A DNA stretch of 64,000 nucleotides, from the NCBI GenBank assembly GCA_038503075.1, contig JBCAML010000018.1:620001-684000 (forward strand), given 5' to 3'. Shown piece after piece: positions 46,325-57,374 of the stretch (its first letter is position 1; each line of letters starts with the position of its first letter). The notes below the pieces were generated by a model. It was not told the DNA's origin. It saw only the letters and a program-made list of their open reading frames with translations, and did no database searches. The translations under genes were made by a program, and so were the position numbers. This DNA is from Gyromitra esculenta (lineage: Eukaryota; Ascomycota; Pezizomycetes; Pezizales; Discinaceae).

Positions 46325-47054
46325 TTAGTCCAAAAATTTCCTGCGAGGCGTTAGTTGATGAAATAGATAAGCTTCGGATGGGAGGTAGACGTACCAGGTA
46401 ATCTGGAAGCGACCAACATCAAATCTTCCGTTCCCTCCAGTAAGACGATCAAAGACAGCGGTGGAGCAATCTATCAACCCAGATTCAGTTTGTTAGTGGA
46501 ACTCTCATGTCACGAGCAGAGTAATAGAATAAATCACGATGAGAAAAACACAAGTAGAAAGACGGGAAGGACGATAACACTCACCAACATCATCAGGCTT
46601 ACAACCCATACAAGTGTCGACAACCTGGGCTTCAACATAGGTTCCTGGAGCAGGGCCATTGACAGCTGTGATCCCAATACGTCTGCCACAGGTTGGGCTG
46701 CCCCAACCAGTGCAAAAGCTTTGGCTAAGTGCAACGATCAAAGCAGAGTCCTGTCGATGATAGTATCAGCATGAAGAATTCTAAGATAGAGAAGGGAGGA
46801 GGAATAATAACTTACAGGGTTCTGTTGTCCGCAAGCACCAAATGCACCACCCTGGAAATAGAAAGTTGCATCACCAGCATTGCTAATGAAATAATTTGTT
46901 TAGTTAAGTTGATTATGGACTGGTTATAAGATGGCTTAAGAAAGGAAGAGACATACTCTCTCTTGGTAAACCCTTGAACACTATCCGTGGTAGGTGCAGC
47001 AAAGATCATCCCAAAAAGGAAGAAAACCAGAACGGTGACAAACGACATGCGCAT
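46325..47054 (-). CDS. Small secreted RlpA/barwin-like double-psi beta-barrel protein
   Basis: Five exons on the minus strand (47054-46957, 46882-46816, 46750-46585, 46470-46395, 46340-46325) give 140 aa. A signal peptide (MRMSFVTVLVFFLFGMIFAA) precedes a short linker ending in KR, a possible Kex2-type site. The rest is one double-psi beta-barrel: NAGDATFYFQGGAFGACGQQ, SALIVALSQSFC, CGRRIGITAV, VEAQVVDTCMGCKPDDVDCS, and VFDRLTGGNGRFDVGRFQIT before the final Trp. Known: such fungal RlpA-like/barwin-like proteins are small and secreted, often induced on plant contact or in fruiting, and mostly of unknown activity. They lack the second domain of expansins. Six cysteines suit extracellular disulfides. 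A second in-frame Met lies two codons in. The last exon codes only five residues and the stop. Confidence 0.92.
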
Positions 47055-47995
47055 ATTGATTGATTTTTTTAGAGCGTGGTATAAAATCGGCTATAAAGGA
47101 TCGATAGTCGAAGGTAATTGAGTAACAAGACCGGCTATAAAGGATAGTCAAAAGGTATAAGGCCGGCTATAAAGGACTGTTGAAAGTAGCAAGGGAGTGT
47201 AAAAAACGAACAAGAGAGTGAAAGGGAGCTGGTGCTGTGGATAAGGATGAGGGGGGAAGGGAAAATGTGGTTTCCCCTTCCGAATTTATAGAGAAAACCT
47301 AGAGCAAGAGGCTTGCTAAGTTCTCTCCCCACCACCACCCCCCCACGGCAGTTGCAAGCCTCCCGAGAGAATTTTTCGCTAAGTACACGATGGCAGATGA
47401 AACCATCGAAGTGGTTGGTAATGAAAGGAGCACAACATGGTATGGCGTTCTGGGTTCTCGGGTTCGTGCTAGGATTGGATGAATATAAAAACCGAGCAGC
47501 GAGCCATTGACGCGGCCAGATGGATTGGAAACCGCTACCAAATGCTTTATCGATATCCTCCCGTAAACCGAGTTAACGGAAGCGCGGAGCATCAGGATTC
47601 GTCACCAGGATGGATAAGCGAGATAGACCGATCTATCCACCATATCCCACTCGTGAACATACCTTTAGGTAAACCTCTCGATCCCATGCAGCATACATTT
47701 TCGGCTACCAGGAGCTCTCATCTCGCTTGCCGTTCCACCATCTCCTGTCAATGGTTGAAGGAAGCAATGTTCTCAGCACCTCTCACGATGAAACCAAACA
47801 AAGAACCCCTCCTCGAAACCGATAGAAGGGGGAGACCGAGAAGCCACAAAACGCTCGAAACCACGCATAAAGAACCTCTCCTCGGAAGTTAGAGCCTTGA
47901 TTACTATGTCTGGTTTGGGGGACATGCGTGGTAGAGAATGCCTTTAGATGTTCGTGCGACCCGCCCAGCTGCGGGCTGAGGCGAGCGATTAATGG

Positions 47996-48120
47996 TACCT
48001 ACATGAATGACGTTGGTGAAACGGGTTAGATCCACATACCACACGAAATGGCTTTGAACTCATGGCTTCGTATGAGATGCAAAGGCAGCCCGTTTCACAA
48101 ACGTCATCCATCCACGAGTA
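47996..48120. mobile_element. MITE family M1, copy C (125 bp)
   Basis: The right end (inverted) reads TACTCGTGGATGGATGACGT and continues TTGTGAAACGGGCTGCC. The left end reads TACCTACATGAATGACGTTG and continues GTGAAACGGGTT. The inverted repeat spans about 35 bp with a small gap. The internal CATACCACACGAAATGGC and TATGAGATGCAAAGGCAGCC segments match copies A and B. There is no coding capacity. Confidence 0.72.
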
Positions 48121-48446
48121 CATCGGTGTGGATGTTCCGATGCCGGGAAGAAATTTTTTTTTCCTTCAAGTGCGGGCAACTTACCGGAAGACGAAATTTG
48201 CGAACTCGGGTTCTGAAATAGGTTAAGAGCTTACTGTATCTATCCTTAAATCAACAGGAACGCAAGGCACAGATAAGGCACAGCCAATGATAAATCGACT
48301 TGCTAGAAATACCCCTTGCATACCAGTCCGTACCTGCGTTGAGACGGACCAAGCAAAAAGATGCATCATCTGCCGACAACGGGGCACACCGCTATCGTCC
48401 CACTTTATCTTCAAAGAGCACATAACATTTCGCGCCCACCATGGAA

Positions 48447-48570
48447 TCATAAATGAATTGTATTTGCAAAATAGGTCATCCTTTCATCTCAAACAGAGTC
48501 ATAGACTGAATATAAGTTTATACTATATGCGGGTCAAGTCCGTTTCACAAACTTCATTCATTTACGGGCA
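48447..48570. mobile_element. MITE family M1, degenerate copy D (about 124 bp)
   Basis: The right end (CCGTTTCACAAACTTCATTC followed by ATTTACGGGCA) clearly matches the right ends of copies A and C. The left end (CATAAATGAATTGTATTTGC followed by AAAATAGG) is a decayed match. The terminal TA is no longer intact on either side, so this looks like an older copy about 330 bp from copy C. Confidence 0.5.
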
Positions 48571-51500
48571 CTATCCAAAACTAACGGGAAGAAACACACT
48601 CTAGCGAAAGCAATGGTGCCAGCAAAGATAACTGAGTGGCTGTCGGTAACCTATTAATTCTAAGCTGAACCTGCAAATGAAGGCGGTTATGACCGAACGA
48701 ATACGCTCACATGATTTGCAGTCATGCTTATAATTCGAGTGATCACTAATGATTCATGACGTTCCTTGAAAGCGACATCTCCGGCGAAACATTCGCTATA
48801 AAGGCAATGAGCGTACCACGGTTTCCACGTGTCCTGTTGGGATGGTGGGGAATTGATGTCTGGAGATGGTCAACCTCACTCATTGTTGGCTCGTTTGATA
48901 CGTACTTTCGATTAAAGTGCTGGGTATTCAGTACCGCATTCCCGTCTCTTTTGAGGCTGATTCTGGTCCCCTGAAAAACTTCGTCCCATACCTACCAGGG
49001 CACGTATTTATTCGTGCCAGGTCGTAAGCATCCAGGAACAGGGGTATGGACTAGCCTATTAAAGTGCTTGAGTTAGCAGATTCGTCAACCGGGCGCCTAG
49101 CCAAAATTTCTAATACTTACAGCCAGTAATCATTACCAAATGGTAGAACCAACGTGGCAACCATGACACCTAACCTCACCACAATCAAAAATAAAGAGGA
49201 GTACGGCTAAACATACATGTATCAAAGTTGTGTTCTTTTTTACAACTTACTGTTACTGAAGAGTAGTTCTGGCACACCGTGCGATTCAGTAACTATGTGT
49301 TTACCAATTCCCCGTACTCACCGAAGGAATTCCGGTACGTAGCAAACTTTGGTAGGTGGGAATGACGCTATGGCCGCCACGCCGATTCACCATTTGTTAA
49401 ATTTTGACCTTGGAGGTACTCTACGTGTACCCCCCTGTACTACGTATCGACAACCGCCCAAGCCAGCTACCTTCGCAAATGGTGATTGTTTAAAATTCAT
49501 TGCGAAAAAATATGCAGTCAGCAGAAGAATCGGTTACAGTATTCTATCTGCGTTAGCTGTCAATCCTTGGACTAGGAATGCTTTCGCGGCCGCCTATCGC
49601 TTGGGCGTCGAATCGAAACCTATTAACATGTACTTCATAGATAGTCACTCGATATATGTATATATCCGATAGGCTGTTGCACTTCGCTAGCTGAAGTTTA
49701 ACAGCGATCGCGATGCCTTTACAGCTATCAGAGTTCCAAGACATCTACTCGTTCAAAATACTAATCAAGTCCAAAGGTCCAGACGCACTTACCACAAAGA
49801 GTAAACGCCGCGTGGATCAGTCTCTATGTCAACTTGGTCAGCTGCTACTTTACAAGCTCGTATCTTTGAATTAGGGTGCGGCTGAAGACGGCGTGCGTTT
49901 GAGCAAACGGTAGATAAGGCAATTCTAGACTAATATATTCAGCAATGTCCCACCACGTATCAACACAGCGACAATCATACGTGATACTGTTAAGTAAGAA
50001 TAAGCGGCCAAGTTATGTTAAGGATGCTTAAAGTGGTAGTTACAGTAAAAATTCAGGCGTGACAAACTGGCCTGGTAGACGGAAACAAACTATTTAGAAG
50101 TCAGGACTTGGTTTAAACGCACTGTTTACTAACCGACCACGATTGATTCTCGAGTCTAGCGCACTAATTAAGGCTCTCACTTTACCATGCGATCTCAGCC
50201 CAGCTCAGTTCGTTACGGCCAAGGTTTTACGGTAAACCTTGCCCGAAAGGAAGCAATCTGTGAAACACGGGCCAGGTATTAAAATCCTCAGCAGATACAC
50301 CGATGACAGTTTTCCGGTGAAAAGGAATGCAATATATACTAATTCCAAGAATATGAGTAAAAGCACAATCCAGTGCGGGTTCTGTTTGGTTGCTTGTCGT
50401 AGCCACTGAAAATCTATTATTGCAAAGTGCATAAAGTAGTACCTGGTACATGTAGTGAGGTAGATAATTAAACAAGCCACATAATATGGGTTTTAAAGTG
50501 GCGTTTATTGCCTTGCCACAATCCTTAATACTTCAGTACATGTAGTTAACTGCGACGAGCCAAACCGTCTACAGTGGGGCGGGGCATACAAGTCAAGTCT
50601 TTGAACTGCATCGCCAGGTTCGGTAAAGAGCTCCTTCTGAGTTAGTGGTGATCCCCAAACCAGGCCAAAAAAATTTTGCCTATGTAATTTTTATAGTATA
50701 TACATGAAGCTGTATAGGTCACACGATCGCGATAACATATATATCAGATATAATATAGCTTTGCTACCGCAGACTCAGCACCCATAGTTACGTTTATCCT
50801 CTCGGATAAACAATATTAAGAGTTAAAACCGCCTTACGAGGATCTGAGAATGATGTCTTTTTCTTCCCGTCTCCGACTGCAGGGTATATACTAAACAGGA
50901 CACGTGAAGCGATAAGAAAAGCGGCGCGTGGATGTTAACTACAGCATCTATCTACTCGTCGCAGAGCCTATGCGGCACCCGTAAATCGAAAACAGTTTGA
51001 TTGACTCCCATGGCCACAAACAAAAATTATTGTTCCATTGTTTGAGCGCTTAAGTGCATACACCAAAGAGAGATAAAACGAGGGGAGGTTCTAATAGTGG
51101 AACTCAGGCGGCTAGCGCAAACATGGATCACCTGCAGCTGGCGGGATAGATATCAAACTCTTTTCAAACAACAATCACAGATGCATTGATGGCATTAACG
51201 ATAGTGAATAAATATCGCAAAGGCGACAGAAAAGGCGACAGGCTAGGGTGAAAAGAGGGGTAGTATTTCTCCAACGGATAGTCCCCCATTGAAGTAGGTC
51301 TTTTTTTTTCCCCTAACACAAACTAAAGCGCACAGCGCGGTTAAACTTTAGAGTAGCATTAAATTATCCCGATAAACGCGCGCTATTACCCCAACCAAAT
51401 TGAAGTTTAGTATATACAATCGCGTTCGCAAAGTCCTAGCACCCTATAAACTGTTGATAGAGTGAGGGAATAGTAAGTAAAAAGGAGAAGAAAACTATGG

Positions 51501-52365
51501 AAATCCTGAGACGCTAAACAATATCTAACAGCTTCATATAACTACCTTCTATAGAAATTCTAACCTCAATCTGATCGATGGCAGTCGTGCTTAATAGAGA
51601 GGACGAATGCCAAGACTTTTTGAACGAGAATTTTCATCATATAATATCACTCGTTTTTTCTATCCCAATGCACTTTTAATTATTTTTTCGGCCTCAAGTG
51701 CTTTCAAATTTCAGAGGTTACCTGCTAGTATATATATAGCACATCAAATACATACAATTAATAACCTTATGTCCCTAATAGAGTTGCTAACGGCTGCTCT
51801 GTGGCGTGGTGGATAGCAGCCTGTATATAACATATTCGATGCGCCGAAGGAGCTGATTTCCTAGCAGGCTCAATTTAGAGACAAAGCTAGATACTTTTCA
51901 ATATCTGGGGGGAGGATCCTCAGTACCAACCTTCCAGTAATTAATTTCTACCGATGTTGTAGTATTTAGCGACTTGGGCTTAAGACAGCTACCCTCAAAG
52001 TCTTATGGGTACAGGCATCAAGTTAGTACGCACAAGACATCCAACAGCAGAAGCGAGTAAATTGAACTGCACACGACTAAACCGCTGGAATATTCTAGAA
52101 CTCCTGGAAATACTGGAGAATAAGTAGGGGTCCAAATATATTAAGGTTTTCTCTCTCTCTTAAGAGCTAAGATATCTTATAAGCTGCACCGTCCTGCATA
52201 CCCAGAAGATACATAAATTTAAGCGACATTTGATTATTACGTAATCAAATGCTCTCAAGCTTGTTGAAATCTACAAGCCTAGAACAGTCAAAACTACCGG
52301 GGTGCTGCTATCGTGGTTACTTGTCAGTGGCCAAATTAAGAAAAGGAAGGAATACAAAGTTAAAG

Positions 52366-52389
52366 GTACATGTATGTACATACATGTAC
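52366..52389. repeat. Perfect 24-nt palindrome containing two TACATGTA words
   Basis: The segment is its own reverse complement over 24 nt: GTACATGTA, then TGTACA, then TACATGTAC. It carries two of the 20 TACATGTA copies, 14 bp apart. It could be two neighbouring transposon footprints or a binding site for a dimeric protein. Confidence 0.6.
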
Positions 52390-53888
52390 TTACTCTAGAG
52401 TACTCTACCTAAGGACCGACATTTATCCGAGGCTGGGAGAGGAGAGCTCCTCTGTGCAGCTCTCTAATCTCAGCAACATCCCTGAGCGAAGATCTGAAAA
52501 AGCTACTGCAGCCATCTCACATGCGATGATTTGTAACAAAAAAAACCGAGTACCTGATAGAGTAAGTATCGCATATGTACCTTGGGGGAGGATCAAGGAT
52601 GCGAAGGTACCCAGTACATTACACAATCTGAATGGCGATTTTGCATTTAAAAAAAGGGGGGGGGATAACCTCGCTGGTCCATTTCCGAGCCGAGATTCTG
52701 TGGTACTGTGTACCTACGTAGCTGCACCTGTGTCAACACTCACGTCATCGTGCTTTGGATGGGAGGATGCAATCTGTTCATTTCATAAGCTTGCCCAATC
52801 TTGGCGCTGCGCATTTGTCATGTAAGAAAACTCAGCTCTCACCCCGAGTTCCCACTTTCGGCAAACGCATATGCACTGCAGAAAGAGCAGAAAGACGGAA
52901 TGCCATGCCCGCAGGAACTGCCAATCGGAGAATCCCTCCCTCCTCTCAATCGCTGCTCAGATCAGCGCTAAGCATGATGTCAGCGGCTCAACATGACCAT
53001 TTCAGCCTTGTGGACTCATGAGACATCACTCTGTATATAATACAGGTTGCTATTACTCTCCAGGAAACAGGGTGCTCTGTATCTCAATCTCCAGGAAATG
53101 CAAACGCAGAATGCGCCCGTCCGCCCGCAAGTAAACCAGAATCGATCGCTCGCTTGGATAAATATAAACGAGCGAGCTGCCACGAAGTAAAAGGCACAAA
53201 CTCGATGAACATTTCGTCCAAGTATCCTAAATACAGTTGCTACCTGACGATTCAAATTGGAGAGCAATTTTGTATCCCATACAACCAAAGTACCACAATA
53301 GCATCGCCCTCCAGGCCCATGCGCTAACAAGAAATTTCCTCCTTTTCTTGCCTATCTCCATCCCATGGCTCCCAATCGGGTCCATCACACCTAACTTTTC
53401 GTTCCAAACCCCAATACGAAAGAGATTCGTTTCTTTTCTTGTTTTTCGCGCCAAAAACTTCCCGTCGCAAGCACAGAAACAAATGAAAAAACGCAAGAAG
53501 ATAACCTGCGAGCTGATAGACGGATAGTCCCAAATGGGTAAAACGAAAGAAAGCAGAGGATATGAGGTTGGGGCTTTTTGAATAAGGGAATTTTCGTTTT
53601 CGTTAGTCGTATCGATACGTACCCCTATGATATGCCCCTAAGATGATGCTAAGTGCCCTGCCAATTTTTTTGAGAACAAGACACATAGAAACGTGACAAT
53701 AAAAATGACACGGTGTGATAGGAAAAAAAAAAAACTCAAACAAAAAAGCACGGCATAATCCCCGCTCCCCTTCCAAAATACAACCAGCCCGAACCAGCCT
53801 CCCATCACCTTATTTGAAAGAAAGACCCAACCATTCACACCACCCTGTGGTAAAAAAAAAATCCAGAAGAAAGAAATTTCCAGTATCA

Positions 53889-56800
53889 TCACATATCCAT
53901 CCCATCATTTCCAAATATCCCACCCTCATCATCTTGCGATCTCTTAAACTCAACCCCACTCATTCGGTTACCTCTCCCATCAAACCCACGCCCATCATCG
54001 TTATTTCGGTGATCGCCATTATCATCCCATTCGTCTTCGAGGTCTTCTATATCTTCGTCCATCGGTGCTAGCTCATCACGCCCCAGAAAGTGGTCATCGA
54101 TACTACTCTCATCAACGAACGTGAACCCGCGGAAATTGGCTTGCATTCCCGGTGATAGCGGCGTGGAAGCGGCCATGTTGCCGCCGGCTAAAGCGACAGC
54201 ACGGGCATTGAGAGATTGTGACATAGGGGCATTGGTAAATTCAGGGTCAAAGTTGGAAGTGTCGGTTTCGGAAGAGAGAGTGGGCTTGAAAGGAGGGATG
54301 ACATTCTTGTGGAGAAGGAAGTTCCAGTCAATGTCGGCAAAGAAGGGGTGAGATTTGAGTTCCTTGGCGTCATGGGTGGCGCCTAGGCGATGCTTTGGAT
54401 TTCGGTTAAGAAGCTGAAAAGAGGATGTTAGCAAACGGTTGAACCTCGCATAGCGAAACGTTACACCTAAGATGTCGAAAGAAAAAGAAAATAAGAAAAA
54501 GTCTCAAACTTACTCCTTTGACGAAGTTCCTGCCCTCCAAACTCAGTGCATCTCGCGGGAATCGGACTTTACCAAACGCGATGTTCTTATACATCTGTTG
54601 TGTATCGTCCGCATAAAACGGACTCCATCCACAGCACATCTCAAACACCAATACCCCCAATGACCAAAAATCAACCATCTTCGTATATCCTTGTTCATCA
54701 AGCAAAACCTCAGGTGCAAGATACTCTGTGGTTCCGCAGAACGTATTTGTCGTAGCATTTGCCGATAAGTTAGCCTTTGATAACCCAAAGTCACAGAGCG
54801 CAATATGGCCATTAGCATCTAGCAGGATATTCTCCGGCTTCAGATCTCGATATACGATATCATGATTATGTAAATGCTCTAATGCGAGTATTAACTCAGC
54901 AATGTAGAACTTAGCCCGCTCCTCTTGGAATCTGCCCTCCTTCTGTAGATGCCAGAATAGCTCGCCTCCGGACATGTAATCCGTGACCAGGTATAGATCC
55001 GTCGGAGTTTGGAACGAAAACTTCAATCCGACAATGAACGGCGAATCTGTTGTCGCTGTTCTGACGAGAATATTTCGCTCGCCGAGGGTATGTGCGACCT
55101 CCTTCTTCTGAACAATGACTTTCTTTGACAAGACCTTCATGGCATATATCCTGCCCGTATCCCTCTTCCGTACCTGATATACCTGGCCAAATGTTCCTAT
55201 AACAATTCAATCTCATTAATACCAAAGCTTACAATAAAACTAGATGAGGCCAAATTTTTTGACAAAGGTTGATTTAGCTAACCTTTACCAATGAGCCGTA
55301 GTACCTCAAAGTCGTCAGGGCCATAATGTTTCTTATTCGTTTTCTCAAACGAAACTTGCAGTCTAATTTCCCCTGTGACGTTTTCATGGTTTGTCCGTGG
55401 TTGCAGGGGGAACCAGCTGTCCATTACAGCCTGTTCCCGGGAAAGCAACGGGCACATGCGAATATGCCCCAGAAAGCATTCTTGGTTGGAACGGTCGTAT
55501 ATCGACACGTCTATCTCCGAGTGCTCGCCAAGTACGTCACTGATAACCGCGCAGCCGTCTCAGTCAGCAAATCTCGTTGCTTCCATTTTCGTTGCATAAA
55601 TCACGTTTTCCCGTCGGATAAAAAAATATTGTGAGTGCCGACGGTGTAGGTGACACAAGTGGGGAGGTATTTAAAGAATTGCCCAACGCTCGAAGTGGAG
55701 AAGGGTGCCACTGAGCTATAAAACAAAAGCCGCATGTGTAACGGAGGGACAGGCGGGAAAGTCGGGTGCAGCAAGGGTAATTAAAAAAAGAAAAATCGTA
55801 AAACACAGACACAAAACCCAAAACCCCAAAAAAGACAAGAAAGTAAGGGAGAAAAAAACAAATCATGAGCGACGCGTAGCAACTGAGGAGAAAAACTTAC
55901 AATACCGCTTCGTGCTCCCATTTTGGATTTGTTGTTCCCGCCTTCTTTGCGCCCCCACCCTGCAATTCCGACAAACTTGTGCTCGAGCTTTGCCGGCTTT
56001 TCATCGGTATCGCAATTCCGCCTAGCCCACAGTTCTTCTCTGGAGATTCTCCGGTGCCCATCTCTTCTTTCTTTGGCCCCTTCGAGATGAACTCATTGCT
56101 CTCGAATGTACATACAACATATGGCTCTTTGCTCGGTCGTAAATTCCTCGCCTCCAAAATCCTGACCACCATTTTCCCCTTGGGTGGTCCTATAGCAGGA
56201 CCTGTAGTATGTGTATCTTTGAGAGTTGTGACTGTTCCAGAGGACGTCGAGCCCGAAATCGGGGTGATGTTTCCTGGGACGGGCAGCGGTGATGGTGCTG
56301 GATGACTGGTAATTGCAGCGGCGCCATTTAACGCACTCCCAGCAGAGGTAGTTCCTCGAGGTGTAGCTGGTGGCGTATCCTTTCCCTCAAGAAGAGCAGA
56401 TGCTGTCAGCCTCAATGCCTTATCCTTCTCCTTCGCGGCAGAAAAACATGAAGGAGAAACACGACGGGTATGTGAAGCATTATTCGAAGCAGAACGCGAA
56501 CTAGTAGTAGAAGAAGATGTAGATGTAGAAGCAGGAGAGTATGGAAGATCTCCTGCTTCTGCCTTGGTATGTAAAGAACGCTCAAGGAGAGACGGTGTAC
56601 ACGACGGTTTCCTGGCGAGAATGGGAGTAACAAGAGCTCCACAAACCTGTTGAAACCCGTGCAAGATCTGGGGCAATCTCTTGTCTAGTCCGCTGGGGTG
56701 AGGAGTTGTCTGACCGCTCAAGTGGTCATCGTCGTCTGATCTATAATCGCCGTCAGTACTGTCAGTTGTTTTGCGTCTTGGCCCTAGTAGGTTGATGCGG

Positions 56801-57374
56801 AGGTTCGATATTGCACGTTTCATGGCTTCTTGAGGATTGGTCGGTCGTTTAGGAGTACATAAAAGGATTGGAGATGACGAAGGTGTAAAGTTTTGGGGCG
56901 GGGAAAGTGTGTTTTAGTGTTCTTGGGGCGATTTACAAGCTACCTGCCGGGGAGCACGGAGGTTCTCGGGTATGAAATAAGGGCTTACCTTTGGCCTGCC
57001 ACCGCTCTCAACATGTTTGACGCGGATGAATTTACAGCGGCAATCGTATTTAATGGCAATTGGGGCCTTGGAGAAGCAACGGCATTTGAGTGTGAAGTCG
57101 CGGTAGTAGTTCCATTACCCGATGATGTCCCAGCATGAGACGTTGAAGCGGACCGTAAGATGGGCGAACCCCGCCGCGAGAGCGGGGACAAGCTCTGGAA
57201 TTCCGGAAGACCGCTTGCACTTGTTGGCAACGGGTCAGCTATGGGGGTCGCTGGCGCCGTCGCTGATGACGATTGAGTTGTGACGTGAGAGGTCGTCAGG
57301 AGGGGGGTACCCGGAGTAGAGGAGGCGGGAGAGGAGGATCCTCCACTGCGAAAGAACTGGAACGCAGTAACCAT
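53889..57374 (-). CDS. SCH9: AGC-family protein kinase SCH9 (C2 domain plus kinase domain)
   Basis: The core exons 56823-55901, 55539-55283, 55196-54514 and 54413-53889 give 795 aa if translation starts at 56823. SCH9 is the TORC1-activated S6-kinase-like kinase for nutrient, growth and lifespan control. A C2 domain contains MVVRILEARNLRPSKEPYVV and TGEIRLQVSFEKTNKKHYGP. The kinase domain shows LIGKGTFGQVYQV, AMKVLSKK, HDIVYRDLKPENILL, DFGLSKANLSANATTNTFCG and APEVLL. The tail has a TPLSP turn motif and the hydrophobic motif FRGFTF, whose Thr is the expected TORC1 site. A further Ser/Thr/Pro-rich exon (57374-56989, MVTAFQFFRSGGSSSPASST...) with a GTAAGC donor joins in frame only to an acceptor before 56758, giving 902 aa and skipping MKRAISNLRINLL. 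So two alternative N-termini are likely. The intron at 55900-55540 is long (361 nt). Confidence 0.92.

Larger units (their letters stand above)
47055..53888. other. Long gene-free, repeat-decayed block
   Basis: No gene is supported over 6.8 kb. The first 250 bp are the promoter side of the DPBB gene, with three copies of a (C/G)GGCTATAAAGGA word between 47087 and 47177, of which any could act as a TATA box. Two MITE copies lie at 47996-48120 and 48447-48570. TACATGTA occurs at 49214, 50447, 50537, 52367 and 52381. The rest is AT-rich with stops in all frames. From about 53300 the sequence is the 3' flank of SCH9. Confidence 0.45.

Noticed and set aside
47479..47892. 137-codon plus-strand frame with a small internal repeat (KEPLLETD.../KEPLLGS)
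   Set aside because: No homology recognised, no intron or promoter features, and it lies in repeat-bearing DNA.
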